35,792 bases of DNA from an uncultured Coriobacteriaceae bacterium (GTDB lineage Bacteria; Actinomycetota; Coriobacteriia; Coriobacteriales; Eggerthellaceae), in assembly GCA_900550385.1 (NCBI GenBank), contig URRZ01000013.1, positions 1 to 35,792 of the forward strand, written 5' to 3'. The translations under genes and the position numbers were made by a program. This document shows, piece after piece, positions 6,749-16,228 of this stretch. The first letter of the stretch is position 1. Each line of letters begins with the position of its first letter. The notes beneath the pieces were generated by a model, which worked only from the letters and a program-made list of their open reading frames with translations, was not told the origin of the DNA and ran no database searches.

Positions 6749-9265
6749 ATGACCCGGCACGATACGGTAGAGCTCCTCGCCCCCGCGGGCAATGCGGCGT
6801 CGCTGCATGCGGCGGTGCGCGCGGGCGCGGATGCGGTGTACCTGGGGCTGGAATCGTTCAACGCGCGGCGCGGCGCCGACAACTTCACAGTGGAAACGTT
6901 GGGCGCCGCCTGCGACTACGCCCATCTGCGCGGCGCGCGGGTGTACGTGACCATGAACACCGCCATCCTGCCCGCCGAGGTCGACGACGCCTTGAGGCTC
7001 GCGCGCGGCGCCGCCCAAGCGGGCGCTGACGCGTTCATCGTCCAGGACATCGGCCTCGCGATCGCCCTGCGCAGGCTCCTCCCGCAGGTTCCCCTGCACA
7101 TCTCCACCCAGATGAACACCCACAGCGTCGCCGGCATCGAGGCGGCGTCGCGTCTGGGGGCGTCGCGCGTGACGCTGGCGCGCGAGCTGTCGATCGGCGA
7201 GATCGCGCGCTTGGCTGCGGAAGCGGAGTCGCGCGGCATGGAGGTCGAGACGTTCGCCCACGGGGCGCTGTGCATCTGCTATTCCGGTCAATGCCTCATG
7301 TCGTCGCTCATCGGCGGCAGGTCGGCGAACCGGGGGATGTGCGCCCAGGCGTGCCGGCTGCCCTACGACCTGATCGAGAAGGGGAGCGACGAGCCCCTTC
7401 CCGCCGAAGGGGAGCATCTGCTCTCGCCCCGCGACCTCTGCTCCATCGACCTGCTGCCGCAGCTGGTGGAAGCGGGGGTTTCCTCGTTGAAGCTCGAGGG
7501 CCGGATGAAGTCGCCGGACTACGTCTACGCGGTGACGTCGGTGTACCGCGCCGTGCTCGACCGCGTGCTGGACGACCCCGCCTCGCCTTCGTGCGCTCCG
7601 AGCGACGAGGAGCGCCGCGTCTTGGAGGAGGCGTTCTCCCGCGGGTTCACCACCGCCTACCTCGAGGGGAAGCGCGGCAACGGCATCATGAGCTACGGGC
7701 GCCCCAACAACCGCGGCGTGCTCGTCGGCAGGGTCGCGTCGGTGAAGGAAGGGAACGCGGCCATCGCGGCGCAGAAGGAGCTCGCCTGCGGCGACGTGCT
7801 GGAGTTCTGGACGAAGCGGGGGCATTTCGCCTACACGCTGGACAGGCTGCAGCGCGACGGGCGGGGCAACGTGCTGACGCAGCCCGACCGCCCGGTGGGC
7901 AAGGGCGACCGCGTCTTCCGCGTCCGCAGCGCCGCGGACGCCTTCTCCGACGATGCCGCGCTGCCGCGCATCCCGGTGGACGGGACCGTGGAGATGCGCC
8001 TCGGCGCCCCCTTGCGCATGGAGTTCCGCATCGGCGAGGGCGCCCGGATCGCCGAGAAGCTTCCCGAAGCGTCCCGCATAGCCGGCGTCGCGACCGGCCC
8101 TAAGGTCGAAGCCGCCCGCACGAAGGCGGTCTGCGCCGATGACGTGAGGGCGCATGTCGACCGATTGGGGACGACCCCGTTCTCGCTTTCGTCGTTGGAC
8201 ATCCGCCTCGACGAGGGCGTGGGCGCGGGGTTCTCGTTGCTGCATCGCGTCCGCGCGGCCGCTTTGGATGATTTGGAGCGGAGGCTCCTCGCGCTCTGGG
8301 GCGAGAGCCGCCGCGTGGAAAGGGCAGGCCGCCCCGCCGTTCTGGCGGCGGATCGGCCGGCCCCGGCGGACGCCGACGGTAGCGCCTCCGCCGCGCCGCG
8401 CATCGTCGTGGCGACGTTGGCGACGAACCCCGCCTGCGCGCGCGTGGCGAAGCGCGCGGGCGCCGACGCCGTGTACGTCCCTGCCGCGAACTACAAGCGC
8501 GGTGGGGCGATGATGGAGGGGATCCGCTGCGACCAGGCGGACCAGGCGGGCTATCCCAAGCAGACCGCCGTGGTGCTGCCCGCCGTCGACCACGATGCCG
8601 AGGGCCGCTCCCGCGAGGCGGTCACGGGCATCGACGACGTTTGGGATCGCGTGTCCGCGGGCAAGCCGGTCCTCGCCGACAGCCTGGGGTCGCTGGTGCG
8701 CGCCGTCGACGAAGGGGCGGCTGCCGAGCTGGGCCCCCATGTCCCCGTGACGAACGCGCTGTCGCTGGAGTGCGCTGCGCGGTTGGGCGCCGGCCGCGTG
8801 TGGCTTTCCCCCGAGCTCACGCTTCGCCAGATCGAGGAGCTGGGCGCATCTTCCCCCGTGCCGTTGGGGCTTTCCATCATCGGCGCGCAGGAGCTCATGG
8901 TGTGCGAGCACTGCCTGCTGATGAGCCAAGGCCCGTGCAACCAGGATTGCGCCGCGTGCCCGCGTCGGTCCAAGCCGTATGCGCTGCGCGACAGGAAGGG
9001 CTACGAGTTCCCCGTTTCGACCGACGCCCTCGGCCGCAGCCATCTGTACAACGGCGTCGCCCTGGACGTCGCGCATCTCGTGCCGCAGCTCATCCGGGCG
9101 GGCGTGTCGGCTTTCATGGTGGACACGACGCTCATGGACGTTAAGGATGCCGGGTCGGCGGTCGCGCGCGCGGTGCAGGCGCGCGATTGGGCGCTGCGCG
9201 ACGGATCCTGCGTTCCCAAGGCGACGGGCTCGACCACGGGCCATCTGTTCCGAGGCGTGCTCTAG
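6749..9265 (+). CDS. U32 family protein (RlhA/YegQ-like), double length
   Basis: An 838-residue member of the peptidase U32 family. The family signature is clear (ETFAHGALCICYSGQC, residues 167-182), followed by the GGRSANRGMCAQACR cysteine region. Family members such as E. coli RlhA and TrhP hydroxylate rRNA or tRNA bases, drawing on prephenate metabolism; older family names call them collagenases. The middle (~370-500) fits the DUF3656 region seen in RlhA. The last third repeats a TIM-barrel-like segment with a second cysteine set (CEHCLLMSQGPCNQDCAACPRR region), probably an iron-sulfur site. ATG 6749 starts right where homology to the family (LLAPAGN) begins, but its ribosome site is weak (GAAGA). 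It may be co-transcribed with the lipoprotein 37 bases upstream. RNA modification is the best guess; the exact substrate is unknown. Confidence 0.9.
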   Translation: MTRHDTVELLAPAGNAASLHAAVRAGADAVYLGLESFNARRGADNFTVETLGAACDYAHLRGARVYVTMNTAILPAEVDDALRLARGAAQAGADAFIVQDIGLAIALRRLLPQVPLHISTQMNTHSVAGIEAASRLGASRVTLARELSIGEIARLAAEAESRGMEVETFAHGALCICYSGQCLMSSLIGGRSANRGMCAQACRLPYDLIEKGSDEPLPAEGEHLLSPRDLCSIDLLPQLVEAGVSSLKLEGRMKSPDYVYAVTSVYRAVLDRVLDDPASPSCAPSDEERRVLEEAFSRGFTTAYLEGKRGNGIMSYGRPNNRGVLVGRVASVKEGNAAIAAQKELACGDVLEFWTKRGHFAYTLDRLQRDGRGNVLTQPDRPVGKGDRVFRVRSAADAFSDDAALPRIPVDGTVEMRLGAPLRMEFRIGEGARIAEKLPEASRIAGVATGPKVEAARTKAVCADDVRAHVDRLGTTPFSLSSLDIRLDEGVGAGFSLLHRVRAAALDDLERRLLALWGESRRVERAGRPAVLAADRPAPADADGSASAAPRIVVATLATNPACARVAKRAGADAVYVPAANYKRGGAMMEGIRCDQADQAGYPKQTAVVLPAVDHDAEGRSREAVTGIDDVWDRVSAGKPVLADSLGSLVRAVDEGAAAELGPHVPVTNALSLECAARLGAGRVWLSPELTLRQIEELGASSPVPLGLSIIGAQELMVCEHCLLMSQGPCNQDCAACPRRSKPYALRDRKGYEFPVSTDALGRSHLYNGVALDVAHLVPQLIRAGVSAFMVDTTLMDVKDAGSAVARAVQARDWALRDGSCVPKATGSTTGHLFRGVL

Positions 9266-9267
9266 TC

Positions 9268-9355
9268 GGCATCCGCGTCCGCTCGCGGCTGCGGGATGCG
9301 GCCGAGAGGCGACGGGTCCCGCCGGGCGGCCCCGGCATCCGCGCCCGTTCGCGGC
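9268..9355. repeat. Imperfect 22-bp direct repeat between U32 and secDF
   Basis: The 22-bp words at 9268-9289 and 9334-9355 (GGCATCCGCGyCCGyTCGCGGC) differ at two positions. The first copy can also pair with GGATGC just downstream. They lie in the 295-base gap after the U32 stop. No T-run follows, so this is not an obvious terminator. Confidence 0.5.
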
Positions 9356-9395
9356 AAGCCCGAACCTTATTTCGAATTGAGGATACCCTTACAGA

Positions 9396-9424
9396 TTGGC
9401 AATGGAACCGCTTGCCCTTATGTG
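9396..9424 (+). promoter_or_regulatory. Possible secDF promoter
   Basis: TTGGCA (9396-9401) lies 17 bases before TATGTG (9419-9424). The -35 is good and the -10 is poor. The local sequence is the most AT-rich of this gap, and it overlaps an inverted pair TTGCC/GGCAA (9412-9429). The rest of the gap to the GTG at 9561 shows no gene. Confidence 0.3.
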
Positions 9425-9560
9425 GCAAAATAGATCAGTTCGCGTAATGCGTTTTGCTTGAGGCCCTCGCCGTCCAGTTGAACGCGTTTCCGTCGAAGGG
9501 CGAAGGGCGCGAGGGCGCTTTCGCCGAACGAGGATCCTAGACAAGGAAGTTGGAAGCATC

Positions 9561-12266
9561 GTGGCAACCGACATCAAGATGAAGAAGAGGAAGCCGAAGT
9601 CGTCCGAAGCGCGGCGCAACGTCTGGCTTCTTGTCCTAGCGGCGCTTCTGGCCGTCGCCGCCATATTCATGTTCACCCCTCCGCAGGAGAAGATCAACCA
9701 GGGCTTGGACATCCAAGGCGGCCTTTCGGTGGTCCTCACCGCCACGGGCGAGGACGGGCAGGCGCCTTCCACCGAGGACATGGAGACCAGCCGCGAGATC
9801 ATCGAAAGCCGCGTCAACGCGCTGGGCGCCTCCGAGGCGGTGGTCCAGGTGCAGGGCACCGACCAGATCCTCGTGCAGATCCCCGGAATGTCGGACACGC
9901 AGGAGGCGCTCGACACCATCGGGCGCACGGGCAGCCTCGTGTTCTCGCGCTTGGATTCGTTCACCGATGAAAACGTCGTCAGCCAGATCGAGAACGGCCA
10001 GTACAACGCCGAGTCGGTCATCTACGACGATTTCGGCAACGCGTTCCCGACGGGGGAGGTCCAGCAGCTCGAGGTCCCCGAGGGAACCTACACGCCCCTG
10101 GTCACCGGCGAGAACATCACGAACGTCACCGTGGGCCAGGCAAGCGAGACGTCGGCCGACTATGCGGTGAACGTGTCGCTCGATTCCGAAGGCGCCGAGG
10201 CGTTCGCCCAGGCCACCGAGGACCTGGTGTCGACCAACGGCCAGATCGTCATCATCCTGGACGGCGTGGTGCAAAGCGCCCCCGCGGTGCAGTCGATCAT
10301 CTCGGACGGAGACGTGTCCATCACGGGTGGCTACACGCTCGACGAGGCGAACGCCATGCGCACCGTGCTGGAGTCCGGCTCGCTGCCGGTGAGCTTCGAA
10401 TACTCGCAAAGCCAGGTGGTCGGCCCCACCCTCGGCCAGGATGCGCTCGCGTCCGGCGTGGTGGTCGCGCTGATCGGCCTTGCGGTGGTGCTGGTCTACC
10501 TGCTGTTCTTCTATCGCGGACTCGGCCTCATCGCGGCGGCGATGATGGCGGTGTTTGCGGTGTTCTACCTGGGCCTTCTAGCCCTGCTGTCGCATTTCGG
10601 CCTGTTCAGCCTGTCGCTTGCCGGCATCGCCGGCGTGGTGCTGACCATCGGCATGGCGGCGGACTCCTCGATCCTCATCATGGAGCGCTTCCGCGAGGAG
10701 ATCCGCATGGGCAGAAGCGTCCGCGCCGCGTCGAAGACCGGCGTGTGGCACGGCATCACCACCTCCATCGACGCCGACCTCGTGACGCTGGTGAGCGCGC
10801 TCACGCTGTTCTTCCTGGCGTCTGCCTCGGTGAAGGGCTTCGGCCTCACGCTGGCGCTGGGCATCCTGTGCGACCTCGTGGCGATGCTGGTGTTTTTCCT
10901 GCCCGTCGTGAGGCTGCTGGCGCCCCGCATCATGCCCAAGCATCCTGCGTTCTGGGAGATCAAGGACTGCTTGGACCTGGCGGAGGCTGAGCGGGAGGGC
11001 ACGCTTTCCCGCAAGCCGCGCGGCCGTTTCATCAAGCGCGACATCGACTTCTTGGGCAAGCGGAAGGTGTTCTTCGGCATCGCCATCGTCATGATCGTGG
11101 CGGCGTTCGCGATCGTGGGCATCCGCGGCATGAACTTCGGCATCGAGTTCCAGGGCGGCACGTCCATCTCCATCCACGATTCGGGCGATGCGACCATCGA
11201 GCAGGTGCGCGACGCCTTCGCCGATGCGGGCGAGCCGGACGCCGTGGTCCAGACCGCCTCAACCGACGGCGAAGAGGGCTTCCTGGTGCGCAGCTCCATC
11301 ACGTCCGCCGAGGATGCCGCCGCCATGGCGAACCAGGTGGCGGATCGGTTCGGGTGGTCGCACGATTCCATCGAGGTGACCACCATCGGCCCCGACTGGG
11401 GAGCCGGGGTCATAGAGTCCTCGCTCGTCGCCTTGATCATCTCGTTCGTCCTGATCGTCGCATACATCGCCACGCGCTTCGAATACAAGATGGGCGTGTG
11501 CGCCATCATCGCGCTGCTGCACGACATCATCATCGTGGTAGGCGTGTACGCCCTGGTGGGGCGCGAGGTTACGCCGAACGCCGTGGCAGCGCTGCTCACG
11601 ATCCTGGGCTACTCGCTCTACGACAAGGTGGTGGTGTTTCACCGCATCAACGAGAACATGAAGTCCGACGAGGGCAAGTGCACCTTCGCGACCATGGCGA
11701 ACCGCTCGCTGAACCAGGTGATCATCCGAACCATGAACACCTCCATCGCGCAGCTGGTGCCGGTCATCGCCATGCTGCTGTTCGGCGGCGAGACGCTGAA
11801 GGACTTCGCCTTCGCCATGACCATCGGCCTCATCTGCGGCGCCTACTCCACCATCTCGGTGGCGACGCCGCTGTACAGCCTGTGGAAGACGAGGGAGGAG
11901 AAGTACGCGCGCTTGGAGCGCAAGTACGGCTCCGAGATCCAACGCTGCTACCTGGGCTACCTTCCCAACGACCCGCGCGTGAAGGGGTTCTTCGCCAACG
12001 AGGGCAAGGGTGCGGACGGCTCCGCCGCGAAGGATGCGCAGGCGCAGTCCGCGACGCGCCCCTCCGACGGCGCTTCCGCAGAGGTGGCCCCGTCTGCGGG
12101 TGAGGCGGCCTTCGAGCCGCCCGCAACCGCAGCCGATGGAGCGTCGCCCGCGAAGGGCGCCCCGGTTTCGGGCGGCGCGGCGGATGCCGCGACGGGCGAG
12201 GAGGCCAAGGAGAAGATGGCCCACCGGCGCAAGCAGACGCGCGCGCAGCGCAAGCGCAAGAAGTAA
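9561..12266 (+). CDS. secDF: Fused protein translocase subunit SecDF
   Basis: A single 901-residue polypeptide joining SecD and SecF, the membrane proteins that use the proton gradient to finish protein export through SecYEG. SecD half: first membrane helix ~21-42, the GLDIQGG motif just after it, a large periplasmic domain, then five helices with the functional Asp region (LTIGMAADSSILIMERFREE). SecF half from ~490: FGIEFQGG motif, then helices with LLTILGYSLYDKVVVFHRINEN. Both halves keep the membrane-embedded aspartates. The C-terminus carries an unusual ~100-residue Ala/Gly/Pro-rich tail ending in a very basic run (HRRKQTRAQRKRKK), likely cytoplasmic. GTG 9561 follows AAGGAAG and GGAAG. 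The gene converges on the helicase gene, leaving only 26 bases between stops. Confidence 0.95.
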   Translation: MATDIKMKKRKPKSSEARRNVWLLVLAALLAVAAIFMFTPPQEKINQGLDIQGGLSVVLTATGEDGQAPSTEDMETSREIIESRVNALGASEAVVQVQGTDQILVQIPGMSDTQEALDTIGRTGSLVFSRLDSFTDENVVSQIENGQYNAESVIYDDFGNAFPTGEVQQLEVPEGTYTPLVTGENITNVTVGQASETSADYAVNVSLDSEGAEAFAQATEDLVSTNGQIVIILDGVVQSAPAVQSIISDGDVSITGGYTLDEANAMRTVLESGSLPVSFEYSQSQVVGPTLGQDALASGVVVALIGLAVVLVYLLFFYRGLGLIAAAMMAVFAVFYLGLLALLSHFGLFSLSLAGIAGVVLTIGMAADSSILIMERFREEIRMGRSVRAASKTGVWHGITTSIDADLVTLVSALTLFFLASASVKGFGLTLALGILCDLVAMLVFFLPVVRLLAPRIMPKHPAFWEIKDCLDLAEAEREGTLSRKPRGRFIKRDIDFLGKRKVFFGIAIVMIVAAFAIVGIRGMNFGIEFQGGTSISIHDSGDATIEQVRDAFADAGEPDAVVQTASTDGEEGFLVRSSITSAEDAAAMANQVADRFGWSHDSIEVTTIGPDWGAGVIESSLVALIISFVLIVAYIATRFEYKMGVCAIIALLHDIIIVVGVYALVGREVTPNAVAALLTILGYSLYDKVVVFHRINENMKSDEGKCTFATMANRSLNQVIIRTMNTSIAQLVPVIAMLLFGGETLKDFAFAMTIGLICGAYSTISVATPLYSLWKTREEKYARLERKYGSEIQRCYLGYLPNDPRVKGFFANEGKGADGSAAKDAQAQSATRPSDGASAEVAPSAGEAAFEPPATAADGASPAKGAPVSGGAADAATGEEAKEKMAHRRKQTRAQRKRKK

Positions 12267-12292
12267 TGGGGCTCGAACGGCAGGTCGCGCGG

Positions 12293-14761
12293 CTATCGTG
12301 CAAGCGCGCGGCCCGCATCCCAACTGCGGATGCGCGCGCATGCCCCTTCTAGGTCCAACACGCCGTAGGCGAAACCGCGTCGGATCAGCTCGGGCGGCAG
12401 GAGCTCGTCGTACTTCTCGAACAGCGGGATCTCGGCGGGGTACAGCAGCTCCATCGGGTCGAGCCGTCCCGCTTCGTGGAGATCGGCGACGCGTCCCAGC
12501 TCGTGCAGCAGCTCTTCTCCCGAGCAGGGCATCTTGAACTGCAGGTAGTAGGGCCGGGCGGATTCGATGCCCTTGATGCCCAATGCGGGCGCCGCCTTCA
12601 GCTTCACGATGCGCTCCAATGCCAGAAACGCGTAGGTTCCCAGCCAAGGGAGCAGGCACCACATGTCGCCTCCCAGGTTCACCAGCGGCAGGTCGGCAAG
12701 GCCGGCGTTTTCCGCCACGTGGCGCGCGAGCGCTAAGCGCGCTTCGGCATTCCTTTGGAGGTAGGGGTAGACGGCGTCTTCCTTCAGCGTCTGCCGCATC
12801 CTCTCCAGCACGCGCGTGTTGATATCCCCCGGGCAATCGCCGAAGTACGCGGGGACCTTCCCCTTCGCCTGCGTGCAGTACACCAGATGGCGCTTATGGT
12901 CGATTTCGTCCACCACCCACACGTGCCCGGCGATCGCGATCTTCTCGCCTGCAGGAGGCGGCTGCACGATGGTGCCGATCTCCTGCGATTCGCTGCGCAC
13001 CGTGTATTCCCGGTTCTCTTGGAACACCGCGTAGAACTTGTAGGAGTTCACGATGCGCTCGCCCGCCAAGCCGACGATGAGGCCGCCGGCCTCCGTGCGC
13101 TGCACCAAGTCGGTGTCGAGCAGATGGCGCAGCAGGAGGCGGTAATCGTCCTGCGAGATGCGATGGAACGGCGGCAGCGGCAGCACGCGCGCAGCGAGTA
13201 CAGCGGGCGACAGCTCGCCTTCGGATGCCAAGGTGGAAAGCGTTTGGTGCAGGAGCAGGCTGTAGGGAAGCCGGTCCAGGCGCGGAGGCTCCACCCAGCG
13301 TTCCTCGATGTACAGCTGCACCAGCGCGATGCCCTGGAGCAGCTTCCACGGTATGCTTTCAGGGGTCATGGAGCGCGCTTCGGGCCGCTCCTCGCGCATG
13401 ACGAAGCTCATTTCCTGGGGCGCCCCGCGTCGGCCGGTGCGCCCCATGCGCTGCAGGAACGACGACACCGTGAACGGCGCGTCGATCTGGAACGCGCATT
13501 CGAGCCGCCCTATGTCGATGCCCAGCTCCAGCGTCGCGGTGGTGACGGTGGTGAGCGCCGCCTTGTCGTCCTTCATGAGCGCCTCGGCGCTCTCGCGGAA
13601 AGACGCCGAGAGGTTTCCGTGGTGGATGAGGAACCGATCCGGCTCGCCTTTCGCCTCGCAGTACTGGCGCAGGGTGGTGCACACTGCCTCGGCTTCCTCG
13701 CGCGAGTTCACGAACACCAGGCACTTCCGCCCCTTAGTGTGCTCGAAGACATACCCGATCCCCGGATCCGCCGCTGCAGGTGCTTTGTCGGCAGGGGCCT
13801 CGACCTGCGGTTTCTCCATGGCTCCGAGGGGGGCAGCGCCATCAACCCCATTTCCATTCCCAAGAGGAGCGCTTCTACCCGAGGGATCTTCCGCAGCAGA
13901 CGCAGGGCAGGCCCGCAGGGGACGGGAGGGGGTCTCGCGCGCAGTTCCGCACGAGCCGAAACGCCCAGTGGGCGTTTCGAGCGAGCAGGACTGTTTGAGC
14001 ACGAGATCCCCTCCCGTCCCCTGCGGGCCGAAGGGATGGACGTCGTCTGCGGCCTGGGCCCCCGTGACGTAGAAGTGCTCCATCGACAGCCGCCAGGGCC
14101 GTCCCGGCGCGTCGATCTGCGGGATGAAGGTGCCGCGCCCCGTGCCGGCGGCCAGGTAGGCGCCGGTGAGCTGGGGGTCGCCGATGGTGGCGGAAAGCCC
14201 GATGCGGCGGGGGTTCACGTTCGCCAGCCGTCCCAGCCGCTGTATCAGGCACAGCGTCTGGCCCCCGCGGTCGCCGCGCAGAAGCGAGTGGACCTCGTCG
14301 ATGACGATGTAGCGCAAATCGCAGAACAGGCGCGCGATAGCGGAATGCCTCCGCAGCAGCAGCGCCTCAAGCGACTCGGGCGTGATCTGCAGGATGCCCG
14401 ACGGGTCCTTCATCAGGCGCGCCTTGCGCGAGGCGGCGACGTCGCCGTGCCAGTGCCAAACGGGTATGGCGGCTTGCCCGCATAGGTCGGTCAGGCGCTC
14501 GAACTGGTCGTTGATCAGGGCTTTCAACGGCCCTATGTAGAGCGCCCCCACCGAGCGGGGCGGATCCTCCCAGAATTCGGTGAGTATGGGGAAGAACGCC
14601 GCCTCCGTTTTCCCCGAGGCGGTGGAGGCTGCCAGCAGCACGTTGTCGTCGGTGTTGAAGATGGCGTCGGCGGCGGCCACTTGGATGGCGCGCAGGTTCT
14701 CCCACTCGTGCTGGTAGATGAAATCCTGGATGAAGGGCGCATAGCGCTCGAAAGTGCCCAT
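12293..14761 (-). CDS. Lhr/BrxHI-like DEAD/DEAH-box helicase with inserted repeat
   Basis: An 822-residue superfamily 2 helicase. RecA domain 1: Q-like motif near RAIQ, Walker A STASGKT (46-52), DEVH box (155-158), SAT motif (190-192). RecA domain 2: TATLELGIDIG and the arginine-finger motif QRMGRTGRRG (437-446). The ~370-residue C-terminal part resembles the winged-helix and Lhr-type extension. Between the RecA domains, residues ~244-285 are encoded by a palindromic repeat element (13909-14029), followed by ~50 residues of Ala/Pro/Gly-rich linker; the frame is kept. It follows the BrxD-like ATPase gene by nine bases, so the two form an operon. Partner families occur with BREX and with TerB-N proteins, which suggests nucleic-acid remodelling in stress or phage defence (inference). 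Leu TTG use matches the left half. Confidence 0.9.
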   Translation of the reverse strand: MGTFERYAPFIQDFIYQHEWENLRAIQVAAADAIFNTDDNVLLAASTASGKTEAAFFPILTEFWEDPPRSVGALYIGPLKALINDQFERLTDLCGQAAIPVWHWHGDVAASRKARLMKDPSGILQITPESLEALLLRRHSAIARLFCDLRYIVIDEVHSLLRGDRGGQTLCLIQRLGRLANVNPRRIGLSATIGDPQLTGAYLAAGTGRGTFIPQIDAPGRPWRLSMEHFYVTGAQAADDVHPFGPQGTGGDLVLKQSCSLETPTGRFGSCGTARETPSRPLRACPASAAEDPSGRSAPLGNGNGVDGAAPLGAMEKPQVEAPADKAPAAADPGIGYVFEHTKGRKCLVFVNSREEAEAVCTTLRQYCEAKGEPDRFLIHHGNLSASFRESAEALMKDDKAALTTVTTATLELGIDIGRLECAFQIDAPFTVSSFLQRMGRTGRRGAPQEMSFVMREERPEARSMTPESIPWKLLQGIALVQLYIEERWVEPPRLDRLPYSLLLHQTLSTLASEGELSPAVLAARVLPLPPFHRISQDDYRLLLRHLLDTDLVQRTEAGGLIVGLAGERIVNSYKFYAVFQENREYTVRSESQEIGTIVQPPPAGEKIAIAGHVWVVDEIDHKRHLVYCTQAKGKVPAYFGDCPGDINTRVLERMRQTLKEDAVYPYLQRNAEARLALARHVAENAGLADLPLVNLGGDMWCLLPWLGTYAFLALERIVKLKAAPALGIKGIESARPYYLQFKMPCSGEELLHELGRVADLHEAGRLDPMELLYPAEIPLFEKYDELLPPELIRRGFAYGVLDLEGACARIRSWDAGRALAR
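13909..14029 (-). repeat. 121-bp palindromic repeat element inside the helicase gene
   Basis: Outer arms 13909-13937 and 14002-14029 are complementary over ~28 bases apart from one bulged G and one mismatch. Inside lies a second palindrome (13957-13979): eleven bases starting CGAAACGCCC, one central G, then the exact complement. The element has no stop codon in the helicase frame and encodes a Ser/Thr/Arg/Gly/Cys-rich insert (starting FGPQGTGGD). Its nested stems are typical of REP/MITE-type palindromic elements, and its in-gene position recalls the Rickettsia palindromic elements. I see no second copy in this window. Confidence 0.8.
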
Positions 14762-14770
14762 GGCGCGCCC

Positions 14771-16138
14771 CTAGATGGTGAACTCCGCGTAGGCGGCTTC
14801 GCTTGCGGCGGCCTTCGCCCGTCCCTGCACGCTTGGCGCGGCCCCATCGTCTCCGGGAATCCCCGGCTCTGCCGTGCGGAACGATCCCGCCGCCAGGATG
14901 TCGCCGACGCTCGTCTGCGGGTTCTGGCCGGCTATGTCCAGAAGCTCGATGAAATCGCGGATGACCTCGCGCGGCGTGAGGTGGGTCTGCGCCCCGATGC
15001 GCTCGAACTCGATGCGGAGGAACGACACCAGGTCGTTTTCCCCGATGCTGCGCGGGTAGCCGAAGAAGCCCGCGTGGATGTCGGCCAGCTTCTCGATGAG
15101 CACCAAAAGCTCCTCGTAGGTGAGCGGTTCCAAGCGGATGACGGGGGCCAGCAGGTCCATCAGCCCCTCGTTGGCGAACCGCCCCTGCGCCAGGCGGCTG
15201 CGCAGCGCCTCGTAACTGTAGAGGCCGCGGCGGCGATCCTCGATGGACTGCGGGGTGCCGCCCATGATGACGCCCAGGTGGCGCGCCTTGCCCTGCAGCG
15301 TGTCGTTGTACATGGTCAGGATTTTCTCGTAGTTGTATTGGCGGGTGATGGCGTTGGGTATCTTGTACAGGTTCACCAGCTCGTCGATGAGCACCACCAG
15401 GCCCTTGTAGCCGGCGCCCACCAGGAAGGTGGCGAACAGCTTCAGGTAGTCGTACCAGTCGTCGTCGGCGATGATCGCGTTGACGCCCAGATCGGCCTTC
15501 GCCTCGGTTTTGGTGCGGTATTCGCCGCGGAGCCATTTCACCGCGTTCGCCTGCGCCTCCTCGTCGCCCTCGCGCCATGCCCGATGGTAGCGCACGAGGA
15601 GCTTCCCGAAGTCGTAGCCGTGCACCATCTCCTCAACCGACTTCACCACTTCGAAGATGCGCGCTTCCACGTGCCCGTCGAAGGCGGGATCGTCCTCGCC
15701 GATGCCGTTTGCCGCCACTTCGGCGCGCAGGTTGGACAGCCAGCGGTCCAGCACCAGCGGCAGCGCCCCGCCTTCGGGGCGCGTCTTGGTGGACAGGTTG
15801 CGCATCAGCTCGCGATACGTCGCCAGCCCCTGCCCGCGCGTGCCTTGAAGGCGGCGCTCGGGGGACAGGTCGGCGTCGCATACCGCGAAGCCGTTGCCCA
15901 TGGCGTGATTGCGGATGGTCTGGAGGAGGAAGCTCTTGCCGCTTCCGTAGCGGCCCACGAGGAAACGGAAGGAGGCTCCGCCGTCCGCGATGAGATCCAA
16001 GTCGTGCAGGAGCGCTTGTATCTCACCCGTCCGTCCCACGGTGATATAGGGCAGGCCGATGCGGGGCACCACCCCTCCCTTGAGCGAGTTGATGATGACC
16101 GCGGCGATGCGCCTGGGCACCTTCGGCGTGCCTGTCAC
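14771..16138 (-). CDS. BrxD-like (DUF2791) P-loop ATPase
   Basis: A 455-residue P-loop ATPase of the DUF2791/BrxD family. Walker A is GRYGSGKS (62-69), just after the family's GR.GE segment, and Walker B is VVLIDEL (~248-254) followed by the family's LYKI. Upstream GTG 16138 has GGGAGG four bases before it, whereas the in-frame ATG at 16168 overlaps the -10 box of the promoter and has no ribosome site; I therefore prefer the GTG. In BREX systems this family pairs with the BrxHI helicase, and elsewhere ATPase, Lhr-like helicase and a TerB-N protein form an operon. The helicase follows here directly. No BREX core gene (pglZ, pglX, brxC) is visible. DNA-related stress or defence function is inferred. 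Confidence 0.88.
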   Translation of the reverse strand: MTGTPKVPRRIAAVIINSLKGGVVPRIGLPYITVGRTGEIQALLHDLDLIADGGASFRFLVGRYGSGKSFLLQTIRNHAMGNGFAVCDADLSPERRLQGTRGQGLATYRELMRNLSTKTRPEGGALPLVLDRWLSNLRAEVAANGIGEDDPAFDGHVEARIFEVVKSVEEMVHGYDFGKLLVRYHRAWREGDEEAQANAVKWLRGEYRTKTEAKADLGVNAIIADDDWYDYLKLFATFLVGAGYKGLVVLIDELVNLYKIPNAITRQYNYEKILTMYNDTLQGKARHLGVIMGGTPQSIEDRRRGLYSYEALRSRLAQGRFANEGLMDLLAPVIRLEPLTYEELLVLIEKLADIHAGFFGYPRSIGENDLVSFLRIEFERIGAQTHLTPREVIRDFIELLDIAGQNPQTSVGDILAAGSFRTAEPGIPGDDGAAPSVQGRAKAAASEAAYAEFTI

Positions 16139-16166
16139 GGAGCCTCCCTTCCCCGACGGGCCTCCC

Positions 16167-16194
16167 ATGATAGCATGCGCCCGGGACGGAGCAA
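16167..16194 (-). promoter_or_regulatory. Promoter of the ATPase-helicase operon
   Basis: Read on the minus strand, TTGCTC (16194-16189), a 16-base spacer ending in TGC (16175-16173) and TATCAT (16172-16167) form an extended -10 promoter. Transcription would begin near 16158, so an ATG at 16168 would lie outside the message and the GTG at 16138 becomes the start. It also shows that the ATPase gene is the first of its operon as the sequence stands. Confidence 0.55.
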
Positions 16195-16228
16195 ACAGAT
16201 GTTCTTATTACATAAGGGCGGGGCCCGA

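Noticed and set aside
6497..9244. A 915-codon minus-strand frame opposite the U32 gene
   Set aside because: Low-complexity Arg/Ala/His composition and no recognisable domain; the U32 signature lies on the plus strand.
12293..16138. A complete BREX phage-defence locus
   Set aside because: Only the ATPase and helicase families are present; no pglZ, methyltransferase or brxC-like gene lies in the window.
16139..16168. ATG at 16168 as the start of the BrxD-like ATPase
   Set aside because: It overlaps the -10 box and lacks a ribosome site; GTG 16138 has GGGAGG at proper distance.
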